A program made the position numbers and the translations under genes. Of a DNA stretch of 64,000 bases, positions 52,955-62,824 are shown piece after piece. The stretch lies in NCBI RefSeq assembly GCF_027947535.2, contig NZ_JAAGKO020000014.1, positions 1 to 64,000 of the forward strand, read 5' to 3'. Position 1 is the stretch's first letter. Each line of letters begins with the position of its first letter. This DNA comes from Streptantibioticus silvisoli (GTDB lineage Bacteria; Actinomycetota; Actinomycetes; Streptomycetales; Streptomycetaceae). Below the pieces are notes generated by a model. The model was not told where the DNA came from. It saw only the letters and a program-made list of their open reading frames with translations, and did not search any database.

Positions 52955-53699
52955 GGATGTCTCCGTAAGTTGTCAGGTGGCTACCGGGGTGGGACCGGGA
53001 CCGGCGCCAGGGACGCCTGCGCCATCGGCTAGACGTCCCGTGCCCGCAAGGACTTCGCGGTCACCGACGCGCCTGCGCGATCGGCCGCCGGCCTGGCGTT
53101 GCCGACGTCCCACCACGCCGCTCCGGCCGCCGGCCCGGTCCGGTTGATCAACCGGCCGCGTGACGTGCTTGCCGGGTGGACAGGACCTTGCGGCCGACCG
53201 GGTCCATCCGGCGCGCGTCGCCGGTCACGGCCAGCACGCGTTGGTCCGGCTTCGCGCACCGGACGTGCACAGGGCGCCGACGACCCCCCGAGTCGGACAC
53301 CGCCGGCGCCGCGACCTTGGCGACGAGGTGCGCTCGGTGATGGCCGGGTGACAACCGGTTGTCACTAAACCAGTGGCTTGTCGACCACGCAAGGGGCCGT
53401 TCACGCATCCGGCCGTGTGCCGAGGGGAATCCGGATCCGTTGGCCGGACGGGCCGATCGCCCTCCGCGGCAGGTTGGGTCCGACGGCCGCGCCCCGGTGC
53501 TGGTCCCGGAGCCGGGCAACGGCGGCTTTCCGTCCTGCGCCGGGCCGGGTGGCCGTGGCGGCGATCACCCGACCGCTCCCGGTCAGTGGTGACAGAGCCG
53601 GAACTACCATACCGAAGGATGCCCTGCCGCCACTGTCGCGGCCTAGTCTCGCGGTGCGGCGAAACAACACAACACGCCGTATCGAAGGGGCAATTCGAC
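52955..53699. other. Intergenic region before the biosynthetic cluster
   Basis: About 745 bases. A minus-strand frame from 53340 to 53148 (VSDSGGRRRPVHVRCAKPDQ...) shows third-position bias but no start or family. The rest is unassigned, and the thioesterase promoter is probably at 53600-53690, where the DNA is AT-richer (GAAACAACACAACACG). Confidence 0.4.
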
Positions 53700-54473
53700 G
53701 TGACGGGTTCGGCTGCGTATTTCCAGAACTGGGTGTCGACGTTCAACCCGGCCCCGAGCGCGGCGGTGCGCCTGGTCTGCCTGCCGCACGCCGGTGGCTC
53801 GGCGAGCTTCTTCTTCCCGCTGGCCAAGGCGTTCGGTCCCGGCGTCGAGGTGATGGCCGTGCAGTATCCAGGCCGCCAAGCCCGGCGGAACGAACCGGGC
53901 ATCGACAACGTGCCCGAGTACGCGGACCGCGTTTTCGCGGCGCTGCGGCAGCTCGCCGACCGGCCGCTGGCGTTGTTCGGCCACAGCATGGGCGCGGTGC
54001 TCGCCTACGAGGTGGCGCTGCGGATGCGGGAAGCGGGGCTGCCCGCGCCTGTGCGGTTGTTCGCCTCGGGCCGGCGCGCGCCCTCCCGGTACCGCGACGA
54101 GCAGGTGCACCGGGGCACCGACGCGCAGATCGTGGCGGAACTGCAGGGCCTCGGCGGGCCCAACCAGTCCATGCTGACCGATCCGGAAGTGCTCGCCCTG
54201 ATCCTCCCGGCCGTGCGCGGCGACTATCGCGCCATCGAACGCTATCGGCACGATCCCGATACGCGCCTCGACTGCCCGGTGACGGTGCTCGTCGGCGACG
54301 AGGACCCTCGCGTCACCCTGGACGAGGCGCGGGCCTGGGCGGAGCACACCACCGGGCCGACGGAGCTGGAGGTGTTCGGCGGCGGTCACTTCTACCTTGT
54401 CGACCACAGCAGAGAAGTGATCGACCTCCTGGCGCGCCGACTGGGCGGGCAGGGAGCCGAACCCATCCGCTGA
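53700..54473 (+). CDS. Type II thioesterase
   Basis: A 257-aa alpha/beta hydrolase of the TEII type that removes wrong acyl groups from PKS or NRPS carriers. The N-terminal LVCLPHAGGSASFFFPLAK is diagnostic, Ser96 is in GHSMG, Asp is in LVGDEDPRVT and His in GGGHFYLVDH. GTG 53700 follows AAGGGG. It marks the left edge of the cluster in the window. Confidence 0.95.
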   Translation: MTGSAAYFQNWVSTFNPAPSAAVRLVCLPHAGGSASFFFPLAKAFGPGVEVMAVQYPGRQARRNEPGIDNVPEYADRVFAALRQLADRPLALFGHSMGAVLAYEVALRMREAGLPAPVRLFASGRRAPSRYRDEQVHRGTDAQIVAELQGLGGPNQSMLTDPEVLALILPAVRGDYRAIERYRHDPDTRLDCPVTVLVGDEDPRVTLDEARAWAEHTTGPTELEVFGGGHFYLVDHSREVIDLLARRLGGQGAEPIR

Positions 54474-54534
54474 GCACGCTCGCAGCCGGCGTGCGACCGC
54501 GGCCGGCCGCCGTGCAGATCCCGGGAGTTGATCC

Positions 54535-55359
54535 ATGACGGACGCGCGAACCAGCGCGCTGCTGGCCGTGCTGGCCAAGGGCGTGCGCACGATCGAGCTG
54601 GGACAGCCGCTGTTCACCGGCATGCCCTGCTCCCCGAACCACCCGGGTTTCCGGATGGCGCTGGCGCGCCGGCACGGGGACCTGCGCCGGCCGGACGGCG
54701 GCTCGGCCAGCAGCGAGGTGATCGTCACCGGCGGGCACGTGGGCACGCACATCGACGCGCTGTCGCACGTCAGCCAGGACGGCAGGCTGCACGGCGGCGT
54801 GGACGCGGAGAAGGCCCAGCGCGGCGGTGCGTTCACCGAACTCGGCGCCGAGCAGATCCCGCCGCTCGTCACGCGGGCGGTGCTGCTGGACGTCGCCGCC
54901 GTGCTCGGGGTGGACGTGCTCGAGCCCGGCTACGGCGTCACGCGGGAGGACCTGCTGGAGGCCGCCGAGCACGCCGGCGCCCTGCCCCGCCCCGGCGACG
55001 TCGCGCTGGTGCGGACCGGATGGGCAGCCCACTTCGCGAGCCCGCAGACCTACCTGGGTCACGCCACCGGCGTTCCCGGCGTGACCGAGGACGCGGCCGA
55101 ATGGCTGGCCGCGCAGGGCATCGTGGCCACCGGCGCCGACACGACGGCCTACGAGCGGATCCCGCCGGGCGAAGGCCACCGGACGCTGCCGGTGCACCGC
55201 CTGCTGCTGGTCGAGCACGGCATCTACCTGATGGAACACCTCAACCTGGAAGAGATCGCCGCGTCCGGTCTCACGGAGTTTCCCCTCGTGGTCTCACCGT
55301 TGCGCATCGTCGGTGGCACCGGTTCCCCGATCCGGCCGATCGCCGTGGTGGGCGCGTGA
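54535..55359 (+). CDS. Metal-dependent cyclase/hydrolase (kynurenine formamidase-like)
   Basis: A 274-aa protein of the Cyclase family (PF04199). Its metal motif H-x-G-T-H-x-D is at 68-74 (GGHVGTHID), followed by His78. Family members hydrolyse amides or esters, or cyclise polyketide or maleic-type acids. ATG 54535 follows CGGGAG. Its TGA overlaps the GTG of the next gene (GTGA). In a dialkylmaleic-anhydride pathway it could close or open the anhydride. Confidence 0.9.
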   Translation: MTDARTSALLAVLAKGVRTIELGQPLFTGMPCSPNHPGFRMALARRHGDLRRPDGGSASSEVIVTGGHVGTHIDALSHVSQDGRLHGGVDAEKAQRGGAFTELGAEQIPPLVTRAVLLDVAAVLGVDVLEPGYGVTREDLLEAAEHAGALPRPGDVALVRTGWAAHFASPQTYLGHATGVPGVTEDAAEWLAAQGIVATGADTTAYERIPPGEGHRTLPVHRLLLVEHGIYLMEHLNLEEIAASGLTEFPLVVSPLRIVGGTGSPIRPIAVVGA

Positions 55360-56759
55360 CCCCGGCCGAACGGCTGGGCGCGCTGGCCGGACGCGTCGCG
55401 AAGGACGGACTGCCCGCCGCCCGGCGAAGCGACGTCGCCGGCCGGGTCCTGGACCTGCTCGGCAACTGCCTCGCCGCGCTTTCGCAGCGGCCGGCCGAGG
55501 TCGTCGCGGCCACCGTGGGGGAGTGGGGCGGTTCGCCGCAGGCCACCGCGATCGGCTCGGCCGCCCGCATGCCCGCGCCGTCGGCCGCACTGGTCAACGG
55601 CACGCTCGCGCACTGCCTGGACTTCGACGACACACACCTGCCCTCGGTGCTGCACCCGTCGGCCGCGGTCGTGCCGGCGGCGCTGGCCGTCGCGGAGCAG
55701 ACCGACGCGTCCGGGCCCGCCTTCTGCGACGCCGTGGCCGTCGGGGTCGAGGTGACCTGCCGGCTGGGCATGGCCGGCTACGACAAGGAGAACGCGAACT
55801 CGGTGTTCTTCGACCGCGGCCAGCACGCCACCGCGATCTGCGGCACGGTCGGCGCCGCCGTCGCGGCCGGGATGTTGCGCGGACTGAGCGCCGCTCGGCT
55901 GACCTCGGCCATCGGCATCGCGTGCAGTATGGGGTCCGGGGTCATCGAGGCCAACCGGACCGGCGGCACGGTCAAACGGATCCACTGCGGCTGGGCGGCG
56001 CACGCCGGGGTGGTGGCCGCGGCGCTCGCCGCGAACGGGATCACCGGGCCGCCGACCGTGCTGGAGGGCCGGTTCGGCCTGCTGCGCGCGTTCTGCGGCG
56101 ACCGGTTCGACCTCGAAGCGGTGACCCGGGACCTCGGCGAGCGATGGGAGAGCGACCGGATCTTCGTCAAGCCCTATCCCTGCAACCACTTCACCCACGC
56201 CGGGGTGGAGGCCGCGTTGCGGATCCGGCGGCGCGGGGTCAACCCCGCCACCATCACCGAACTCACCCTCGGCGTGCCCGAACCGGTGCTGCGCACCATC
56301 GCCGAGCCGCTCGAGAACAAACGCCGGCCGCTGTCCGGCTACCACGGCGCGTTCAGCGGGCCGTACACGGTGGCCGCCGCGTTGCTCGGCGGTGGCGGCC
56401 TCGGCCTGTCCCACACCGACTTCACCGACACCGCGGTGGCCGATCCGGTACGCCTCGCGCTGGCCGCGCGGGTGACCCCGGTGGCCGACCCGGAGTGCAC
56501 ACGGATCTTCCCGCACCAGTTCCCGGCCGTGCTCACCGTGCGGCTCACCGACGGCGCCGTGCTCGAGGAACGGGTCCGGCACAACCTGGGCGGCCCGGAG
56601 AATCCGTTGTCCGCCGCGGACCTGACGGCCAAGTTCCGTATGAACGCGCGGCGCGCGGTGGACGACGCGGTGGCCGGTGAACTCGCCGCCCTGGTGACCG
56701 GGCTGGCTTCGGACACCGGGCCGGCGACGATCACCGGGCTGCTGCGTTCGGCGCTTTGA
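55356..56759 (+). CDS. MmgE/PrpD-family protein
   Basis: A 467-aa protein of the family of 2-methylcitrate dehydratase and cis-aconitate decarboxylase. LLGNCLAALSQ, HCLDFDDTHLPSVLHPSAAVVPAALA and KRIHCGWAAHAGVVAA are family blocks. It probably eliminates water or CO2 from a branched tricarboxylate-like intermediate. GTG 55356 overlaps the upstream stop. Convergent with the StrR-type gene. Confidence 0.94.
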   Translation: MTPAERLGALAGRVAKDGLPAARRSDVAGRVLDLLGNCLAALSQRPAEVVAATVGEWGGSPQATAIGSAARMPAPSAALVNGTLAHCLDFDDTHLPSVLHPSAAVVPAALAVAEQTDASGPAFCDAVAVGVEVTCRLGMAGYDKENANSVFFDRGQHATAICGTVGAAVAAGMLRGLSAARLTSAIGIACSMGSGVIEANRTGGTVKRIHCGWAAHAGVVAAALAANGITGPPTVLEGRFGLLRAFCGDRFDLEAVTRDLGERWESDRIFVKPYPCNHFTHAGVEAALRIRRRGVNPATITELTLGVPEPVLRTIAEPLENKRRPLSGYHGAFSGPYTVAAALLGGGGLGLSHTDFTDTAVADPVRLALAARVTPVADPECTRIFPHQFPAVLTVRLTDGAVLEERVRHNLGGPENPLSAADLTAKFRMNARRAVDDAVAGELAALVTGLASDTGPATITGLLRSAL

Positions 56760-56772
56760 TCCCGCCGGACAA

Positions 56773-57852
56773 CTACGGCAGGCCGGGTGGTCCGAGGACC
56801 GGGTCCGCGCTCCGGACGGGCGGTTTTGCCGACCGGTGTTCCAGTTCCCGGGCCAGCTCCTGCCAGAACAGCGAATACGCCCGGGCCAGTTTGGCCACCG
56901 GGACCAACCAGTGGTCGGGGATCGCGCAGGCGACGTCGGACCGGGTGCTGAGCGCCTCCCGGTTGGCCCGCATCCAGCGGATCAGGAACCGCCCGCGGTC
57001 GTTGAGCCGGATCGAGGGATCCGCCATCAGACCGGCCAGCACGGCCGTGGTGACCTTCTCCAGGTCGCCGGGCCCGGTCGGGCGAGGGGCCGCCGGCGCA
57101 CCGGCCTCGCCGCCTCGGGCCTGGACCGGCACCGGTTCCCGGCCCTCGGCGAGCCGGCGCCGCACGTCGAGCACGGTGTTCGGCGAGACTCCTGCCTGGC
57201 GCGCGATCTCCCGCGCCGACGCGGTCGGGCGCTCGGCGAGCAGCCGGCCGGCCCGCAGTCGCCCCTCGGCGGCGTTCACCGGCCGGACGCGGCCGTCGCG
57301 GCCGACCCGGGAGCAGGAGCGGGGCCCGGGTCCGGGTTCGGCTTCGGGAAGGTCGCGGCGCCGCACCCGGACGGTCGACTCCGCCAGCCCGGTGACCCCG
57401 GCGATCATGCGGTTGGACCACCGCGGGTGGGTACGCAGGATCCGCTGCGCGGCGGCGATTCGCTCCGCGCGCGAGAGCGGCAGCCCGTGTGCCGTGTTGA
57501 GCCGGACGGCCACGGCGAAAGCGTCCTCGTCCGAACCGCTGTACACGATGGCGGAAATATGGCTCCGCCCCTGCGCCAAGGCCGCGTGGACGCGGTGAAT
57601 TCCGTCCAGGACCCGGCCCGATGGATCGTGCACGACGATCGGTGGCAGTTCTTCGGTGATCCCGGCGAGGATCTGCACGTGTTCGATGTTCACCCGGTCC
57701 TGCCGTAAGGTGAAATCGAGGTTGAGTGAGCTGACGCGGATGCGGCGGACGGTACTCGCGGCCAGCTGTCCCGACAGCCAGGCAGTCGGTTCGCAGCCCG
57801 CGAAGGCCGGCGGTTCTTCGCTCGGCCAGCCGGGCGCCTCGTGCTGGGACAT
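56773..57852 (-). CDS. StrR-type ParB-like pathway regulator
   Basis: A 359-aa regulator. N-terminal ParB/sulfiredoxin-like domain (VSSLNLDFTLRQDRVNIEHVQILAGITEELPPIVVHDPSGRVLDGIHRVHAALAQG, about 40-105), a helix-turn-helix (RMIAGVTGLAESTVRVRR) and a second one (SAREIARQAGVSPNTVLDVRRR). This matches StrR/NovG-like activators of antibiotic clusters. ATG 57852 follows CAGGAG. It is embedded between biosynthetic genes and is divergent from the CoA-transferase operon, which it probably switches on. Confidence 0.92.
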   Translation of the reverse strand: MSQHEAPGWPSEEPPAFAGCEPTAWLSGQLAASTVRRIRVSSLNLDFTLRQDRVNIEHVQILAGITEELPPIVVHDPSGRVLDGIHRVHAALAQGRSHISAIVYSGSDEDAFAVAVRLNTAHGLPLSRAERIAAAQRILRTHPRWSNRMIAGVTGLAESTVRVRRRDLPEAEPGPGPRSCSRVGRDGRVRPVNAAEGRLRAGRLLAERPTASAREIARQAGVSPNTVLDVRRRLAEGREPVPVQARGGEAGAPAAPRPTGPGDLEKVTTAVLAGLMADPSIRLNDRGRFLIRWMRANREALSTRSDVACAIPDHWLVPVAKLARAYSLFWQELARELEHRSAKPPVRSADPVLGPPGLP

Positions 57853-58205
57853 GGGACTCCTGGTCGTGTCGGAGGGCCGGCGTTTCGCGCGTGATCTGCG
57901 GGGACGTGGCGGTGTTGCCAGCTTATTTGCGCCACCGCGACCCGCCAACGCCTGCGAGGGCCAGCGACTCGAAACAGTCAGAATTGGTGATGCCGCTGCC
58001 ACTACCCGATCTGGTGGAATCGAACTCCCGGGGGACAACCGGCTCCGTGTGCCCGGATGTTCCGTTATGCCGAAGCCGGTGTTCAACCGCGCGGAAAACG
58101 CAGTCGAAAACGCGCCCGAGAATGATGCGGCCTGCACGACCTTGACCTTTCCCGGCGAACTTACGTAATTTCGCCCTGATCCACCGACGGGAGGGGAGGG
58201 TCTGC
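57853..58205. other. Divergent promoter region
   Basis: About 350 bases between the StrR-type regulator and the CoA-transferase operon. It should hold both promoters. StrR-type proteins bind inverted repeats of the form GTTCGACT-N11-AGTCGAAC; no exact copy was noticed, but TTCGACT-like half sites were not exhaustively excluded. Confidence 0.4.
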
Positions 58206-59429
58206 ATGACGAGTCCGCGCGGCAGAACCGAATTCGGCAGGCCGGCCGGGCCCGCTCCCGCGGCGCCACTGGCCGGGCTCACCGTGATCGACGCCTCCAC
58301 GCTGTTCGCGGGACCGTTCGCCGCGAGACTGCTCGGTGACTTCGGCGCCGAGATCATCAAGGTGGAACAGCCCTCGGGCGACCCGCTGCGCCGCTTCGGC
58401 CACACGCACCACGACGTCCCGCTGCTGTGGAAGGTGCTGAGCCGCAACAAGAAGAGCGTGGTACTGGACCTGCACGAGCCTGAGGACGCGCGGCGGTTCC
58501 GCCGGCTCGCCGCCGGGGCCGACGCCCTCATCGAGAACTTCCGGCCGGGCACCCTGGAACGCTGGGGCCTGGGGCCGCAGGTGCTCGCCGAGGTCAACCC
58601 CCGGCTGGTGCTGGCCAGGGTCACCGCCTTCGGACAGGACGGTCCGTACGCCCACCGTCCCGGCTTCGGCACGCTGGCGGAAGCCATGAGCGGGCTGGCG
58701 GCGATGTCGGGTGAACCCGGCGGGCCGCCCGCGCTCCCGGCGTTCCCGCTCGGCGACGCCATCGCCGGCCTGCACGCGGCCCTCGCGGTGCTGATCGCAC
58801 TGCGCGCCCGCGACGTGATCGGCACCGGCCAGGTCGCGGACATCGCCATCACCGAGACACTCATCGGCTCACTGGGAGCCCAACTCACCGTGTACGAACA
58901 CCTCGGCCTCAAGCCCGAACGGATCGGCAACCGGTCCAGCAACAGCGCGCCCCGGGGTGTCTACCGTTGCGCGGACGACCGCTGGGTCGCGGTCTCCGCC
59001 CCGGCGCACTCGGTCGCCGAACGCCTCGTGCGGCTGGTGGGCCGCCCCGATCTGGGCGATGAGCCGTGGTTCGCCACCGGGGTCGGCCGGGCCGAGCACC
59101 GTGCGGTGATCGACGACGCGATCCGGCCGTGGATCGCCGCCCGGGGCCGGGACGAGGTCGTGGACGCCTTCGAGGCGGCCGAAGCGGCCGTCGCCCCCGT
59201 CTACGAGGTCGACGACGTGCTGGCCGATCCGCAGTTCCGGGCCCGCGGTCTCACCGTGGACGTGCCCGACGCCGAGCTCGGCTCGGTGCGCATGCCCGGG
59301 GTCCCGTTCCGTCTGTCGGCCACTCCGGGCCGGATCGACTGGGCCGGCCCGCCGATCGGCGCTCACACCGAGGACGTGTGCGGCTCCGTCACGCCCGCCC
59401 GCCCGACGGCCGGGGAGGCCGGAGCATGA
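58206..59429 (+). CDS. Class III CoA-transferase (CaiB/BaiF family)
   Basis: A 407-aa enzyme that transfers CoA between acids. LTVIDASTLFAGPFAARLLGDFGAEIIKVE is the family N-terminus and Asp184 in FPLGDAIAG is the conserved catalytic carboxylate. NKKSVVLDL and GFGTLAEAMSG are also canonical. ATG 58206 follows GGGAGGGGAGGG. Overlaps the next gene by four bases (ATGA). Likely activates a dicarboxylate for the CitE-type lyase. Confidence 0.95.
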   Translation: MTSPRGRTEFGRPAGPAPAAPLAGLTVIDASTLFAGPFAARLLGDFGAEIIKVEQPSGDPLRRFGHTHHDVPLLWKVLSRNKKSVVLDLHEPEDARRFRRLAAGADALIENFRPGTLERWGLGPQVLAEVNPRLVLARVTAFGQDGPYAHRPGFGTLAEAMSGLAAMSGEPGGPPALPAFPLGDAIAGLHAALAVLIALRARDVIGTGQVADIAITETLIGSLGAQLTVYEHLGLKPERIGNRSSNSAPRGVYRCADDRWVAVSAPAHSVAERLVRLVGRPDLGDEPWFATGVGRAEHRAVIDDAIRPWIAARGRDEVVDAFEAAEAAVAPVYEVDDVLADPQFRARGLTVDVPDAELGSVRMPGVPFRLSATPGRIDWAGPPIGAHTEDVCGSVTPARPTAGEAGA

Positions 59430-60370
59430 CCGACGACCACGCAAGGCACCGGGTGTTCCGCAGCTGCCTGTACGTGCCCGGTCACCACCCGGACCGGATC
59501 GTGCGCGCCTACGACACCGAGGCCGACGCGGTGATCCTCGACCTGGAGGACGCCGTCCCGGGCCCGCGCAAGCTCGAGGCCCGCGAGATCGTCGCCGAGG
59601 CCATGGCCACGCCCGCCGCGAAGCCCACCTACGTGCGGGTCAACCCGATGTCGTCGGGCCTGTGTGAGGACGACGTCCGCGCGGTCGCGGGTCCCGCGCT
59701 CGCCGGGGTACGGGTGGCCAAAGTGGACTCGCCCGCCGACGTCCGGCGCGTCGCCGCGGTGCTGCGGGAGCTGGGACACCCGGCGAGGATCCACGTGCTC
59801 ATCGAATCGGCGGTCGCGCTGGAACACGCGTTCGCGCTGGCCACCGCGTCGCCCGAGGTGACGATGCTCGGCCTCGGCGAGTCCGATCTGCGGGCCGACC
59901 TCAGCACCACCGCCGAGGGACCGACCATGGACACCAGCCGGGCCCGGGTGATCGTCGCCGCGCGGGCGGCCGGACTGCCCAATCCGTGCCAGAGCGTGTA
60001 CGCCGAGCCCCGCGATCTGCGCGGGCTGCTGGTCACCAGCAAGCACGGCCGCCGGCTCGGGTTCCTCGGCCGCATGGCGATCCACCCGGCGCAGATCCCC
60101 GTCATCCATGACGTCTACACCCCGACCACGAACGAGATCGACGACGCGCTGGAGATCTGCGCCGCCGTGGACCTCGCAGCGCTGGAGAGCAGGTCGATCA
60201 GCATCACGTCGCAGGGGAAGATGATCGGCCCGCCCATGCTCGCCCGGGCGAAGCAGGTCCTGGAGCTGGCCACCGCGCTCAACCTGGTCACGGACGTCGC
60301 GTGGCCGGCGGAGCGGGCCCGGACCTGGGAATCGGTGGGTCACATCCGGAACAACGGAGGTTCTACATGA
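59426..60370 (+). CDS. HpcH/HpaI/CitE-type CoA ester lyase
   Basis: A 314-aa member of the citrate lyase beta / malyl-CoA family. FRSCLYVPGHHPDRIVRAYDTEADAVILDLEDAVPGPRK, the metal-binding Glu in HVLIESA, and RMAIHPAQIPVI near the end are characteristic. It makes or breaks a C-C bond between acetyl-CoA or propionyl-CoA and an alpha-keto acid such as oxaloacetate or glyoxylate. Its start and stop overlap the neighbouring genes (ATGA twice), so it is the middle of a tightly coupled trio. Confidence 0.95.
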   Translation: MTDDHARHRVFRSCLYVPGHHPDRIVRAYDTEADAVILDLEDAVPGPRKLEAREIVAEAMATPAAKPTYVRVNPMSSGLCEDDVRAVAGPALAGVRVAKVDSPADVRRVAAVLRELGHPARIHVLIESAVALEHAFALATASPEVTMLGLGESDLRADLSTTAEGPTMDTSRARVIVAARAAGLPNPCQSVYAEPRDLRGLLVTSKHGRRLGFLGRMAIHPAQIPVIHDVYTPTTNEIDDALEICAAVDLAALESRSISITSQGKMIGPPMLARAKQVLELATALNLVTDVAWPAERARTWESVGHIRNNGGST

Positions 60371-61473
60371 CCGGCGTCCTGGCCGACAAGCGGTGGGCGG
60401 TGCTGGACCCGGCGGTCCGACCGACCGACCCCGAGGGGTACCTCAGGACCGCACTCGAATGGCACTTCGGCACCGAGACCGGCTCGCGGTTCTGGCTCGA
60501 GCGCGCCAAGACCCTCGACTTCGACCCGATCCGTGACGTGCGCGGTTACGAGGACCTGACGTTGTTCCCCAACGTCGTCGACGAGCTGCGGGGGATTCCC
60601 GTCGAGGACCTCATCCCGCGCGGTTACGGCCCCCACCCGCCGGCGCCCAAGGTGTTCGAGACCGGCGGGACCACCGGCGCGCCCAAACGCGTGATCCTCA
60701 TGCCCGACTGGTTCGAGAGCTCGATCAACCGGATGCTCGCCGGTCCCGTGTTCGCCGGGCGGGAACCCGGCAACATCCTCATCGCGACGCCGACCGGGCC
60801 GCACAAGATCGGCGGCCAGTACGACGACGTGGTGAAGAAGCAGAACACCATCAAGTTCTCCATCGACGTGGACCCTCGCTGGGTCAAGAAGCTGATCAGC
60901 CGCGGTGAGCAGGACCAGGTGAAGTCCTATGTGGACCACGTGCTGGACCAGATCGAGCACGTGCTCGAAACCCAGCACGTCGGCCTGGTGGTGATCACCC
61001 CGCCGATCCTGCGCGCGTGCGCCGGCCGTCCCCGCCTCGTCGAACTCATCAACGCCAAGGTGGCCGTGGTGTTCTGGGGCGGCGCGCACATGACCGCCGA
61101 CGAGCGGTTCGAACTGTCGCAGGTGTACTTCCCGCAGGTGCGCATGGTGAGCCGGTACAACAGCGCCATGATCCTGGAAGGGGCGGCCGAACGCGCCGGG
61201 ACCGGCGCCGGCGACCAGGTGATCTACGACCCGTACACCCCGGTCGTGATGTTCCGGGTCGTCGATCCCGGGACGGGGGAGACCGTGGACCACGGCCGGC
61301 GCGGCCAGGTCGTGATGAGCCACGTCAGCAAGGGCGTGTTCCTGCCCAACAACCTCGAGCGGGACTCGGCGATCCGGGTTCGCGGCCCGGAAGGGCAGTT
61401 CGGCGATTCGGTGGCCGATCCCCGGCCGGTCGAGAAGTTCGGCGGCGAGCGGGTGATCGAGGGCATCTACTGA
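60367..61473 (+). CDS. Short ANL-type adenylating enzyme (EhpF-like)
   Basis: A 368-aa protein with the ANL phosphate loop ETGGTTGAPKR at 98-108 and motifs later in the N-domain (VVFWGGAHMTADERFEL, MVSRYNSAMILEG, GRRGQVVMSHVSKGVFLPNNLERD). The usual mobile C-terminal domain of about 110 residues with the catalytic Lys is missing; the protein ends after RVRGPEGQFGDSV...GIY. EhpF from phenazine clusters is similarly short. It may bind or adenylate a carboxylate without making the CoA ester itself. ATG 60367 follows ACGGAGG. Confidence 0.85.
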   Translation: MTGVLADKRWAVLDPAVRPTDPEGYLRTALEWHFGTETGSRFWLERAKTLDFDPIRDVRGYEDLTLFPNVVDELRGIPVEDLIPRGYGPHPPAPKVFETGGTTGAPKRVILMPDWFESSINRMLAGPVFAGREPGNILIATPTGPHKIGGQYDDVVKKQNTIKFSIDVDPRWVKKLISRGEQDQVKSYVDHVLDQIEHVLETQHVGLVVITPPILRACAGRPRLVELINAKVAVVFWGGAHMTADERFELSQVYFPQVRMVSRYNSAMILEGAAERAGTGAGDQVIYDPYTPVVMFRVVDPGTGETVDHGRRGQVVMSHVSKGVFLPNNLERDSAIRVRGPEGQFGDSVADPRPVEKFGGERVIEGIY

Positions 61474-61507
61474 GCCGGCCGACGTCTACCGAAAGGACGA
61501 AAGAGGG

Positions 61508-62569
61508 ATGTCGATTCTGCCGAACGCGGACCCCGGAGCGTCGCGTGGGCCGGACCAGGAACCGTGGCTGCACGAACTGACCGTGTCGGAGGCGGCCGAG
61601 ATCGACGAGGCGTTCGCCACGCTGCTCGCGAGCGGCAAGTCCGACTTCGCCGCCGGCGCGGCCGAATTCCCGTTGCCGAGGGTGGGGCCGAAGCTGCGGC
61701 GCATCCTGCGGTCGATGGAGGACGAGCCGGGTTTCGCGCTGGTGCGCGGGATCCCGGTCGCCGGCAAGAGCGAGGAGGAGGTCCGCCGCCTCTACTGGGG
61801 ACTGGGGATACACCTCGGGGTGCCGCTCATCCAGAACAACTCCGACGCGCACATGGTCGACATCCGCGACGAGGGCCGCGCGGGCCGGCTGCGGGTGCAC
61901 AGCTCGAACCAGCACATCGGGTTCCACATCGACTCGACGGACATCGTCGGGTTGCTGTGCCGGCGAGCCGCCGCCCGCGGCGGTACCAGCCTCGTCGTGA
62001 GCGCCGAAGCGGTGCGGCGGGAGATGTCGTGGGTGTGCCCCGATCTGCTGCCCGCGCTGTACGAACCGCTGCCGTTCGCCGACGTCGCCTCGCCCGACGA
62101 GCACCACCCCGATTTCTTCCTGTGCCCGGTGTTCGGCCGCCACGAGGGGCGGACCACGGCGCGGTTCTACCTCCGCCGGATCCTGCGCAGCCAGGACAAC
62201 CCCGCCGCGCCGCGGCTGACCGACCGGCAGCGGCGTGCCGTGGAGGCGGTCGAGGAGATCGCGGCCCGGCCGGACCTGGTCACCGCCATGGAGTTCCAGC
62301 CGGGTGATCTTCAGCTGATCAACAACCACATGGTGCTGCACGGCCGGACGAGGTTCGACAGCGAAGAGGCGGACACCGGGCGGCACCTGCTGCGCATGTG
62401 GTGGTCGGTGCCGTCGAGCAGGCTGCTGCCGCCGGAGTTCGAGGCGGCCTGGGGCACCAGGCAACCCGGCACGCTGCGCGGCGCGGCTCGGCGCTGGCAA
62501 CTGCACGGGGAGTTCGGCGAGTTCCAGCGGCGGCAGGCCGACGCGTTCGGGGTCGTCATCTCCGCCTGA
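61508..62569 (+). CDS. TauD/TfdA-family Fe(II)/2-oxoglutarate dioxygenase
   Basis: A 353-aa oxygenase. The iron facial triad is His140-x-Asp142 (GFHIDSTD) and the distal His278 (NHMVLHGRTRF), followed by Arg that binds 2-oxoglutarate (HLLRMWWS). It hydroxylates or desaturates a small substrate. ATG 61508 follows AAAGGACGAAAGAGGG. It is 34 bases after the ANL gene and in the same operon. Confidence 0.93.
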   Translation: MSILPNADPGASRGPDQEPWLHELTVSEAAEIDEAFATLLASGKSDFAAGAAEFPLPRVGPKLRRILRSMEDEPGFALVRGIPVAGKSEEEVRRLYWGLGIHLGVPLIQNNSDAHMVDIRDEGRAGRLRVHSSNQHIGFHIDSTDIVGLLCRRAAARGGTSLVVSAEAVRREMSWVCPDLLPALYEPLPFADVASPDEHHPDFFLCPVFGRHEGRTTARFYLRRILRSQDNPAAPRLTDRQRRAVEAVEEIAARPDLVTAMEFQPGDLQLINNHMVLHGRTRFDSEEADTGRHLLRMWWSVPSSRLLPPEFEAAWGTRQPGTLRGAARRWQLHGEFGEFQRRQADAFGVVISA

Positions 62570-62616
62570 CGTCTGCAGGAGCATCCGTCCGCGACGGAAG
62601 GCCGACACCACGAAGC

Positions 62617-62650
62617 GGCGGCCGGCCCGGACGACTCCGGTCCGGCCGCC
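62617..62650. terminator. Hairpin between convergent dioxygenase and O-methyltransferase genes
   Basis: Fifteen-base arms GGCGGCCGGCCCGGA and TCCGGTCCGGCCGCC with one mismatch and a 4-nt loop; serves both converging transcripts. Confidence 0.75.
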
Positions 62651-62824
62651 GCCCTGCCCGGACTCGGCGCCCGGGTCGCGTTCGCGGCGGGGTCGGCGGC
62701 ACTCGCCCTCAGCGGTCCTGCCGATGGGTGGCCGCGCGGTCGTTCGGGAGGGAGGAGCGGCGACGAATTCGCCGGGTCGGCGCCCCCGCCATGGCCACCT
62801 TCCGCAACCGCGCCATCGGCCTGC

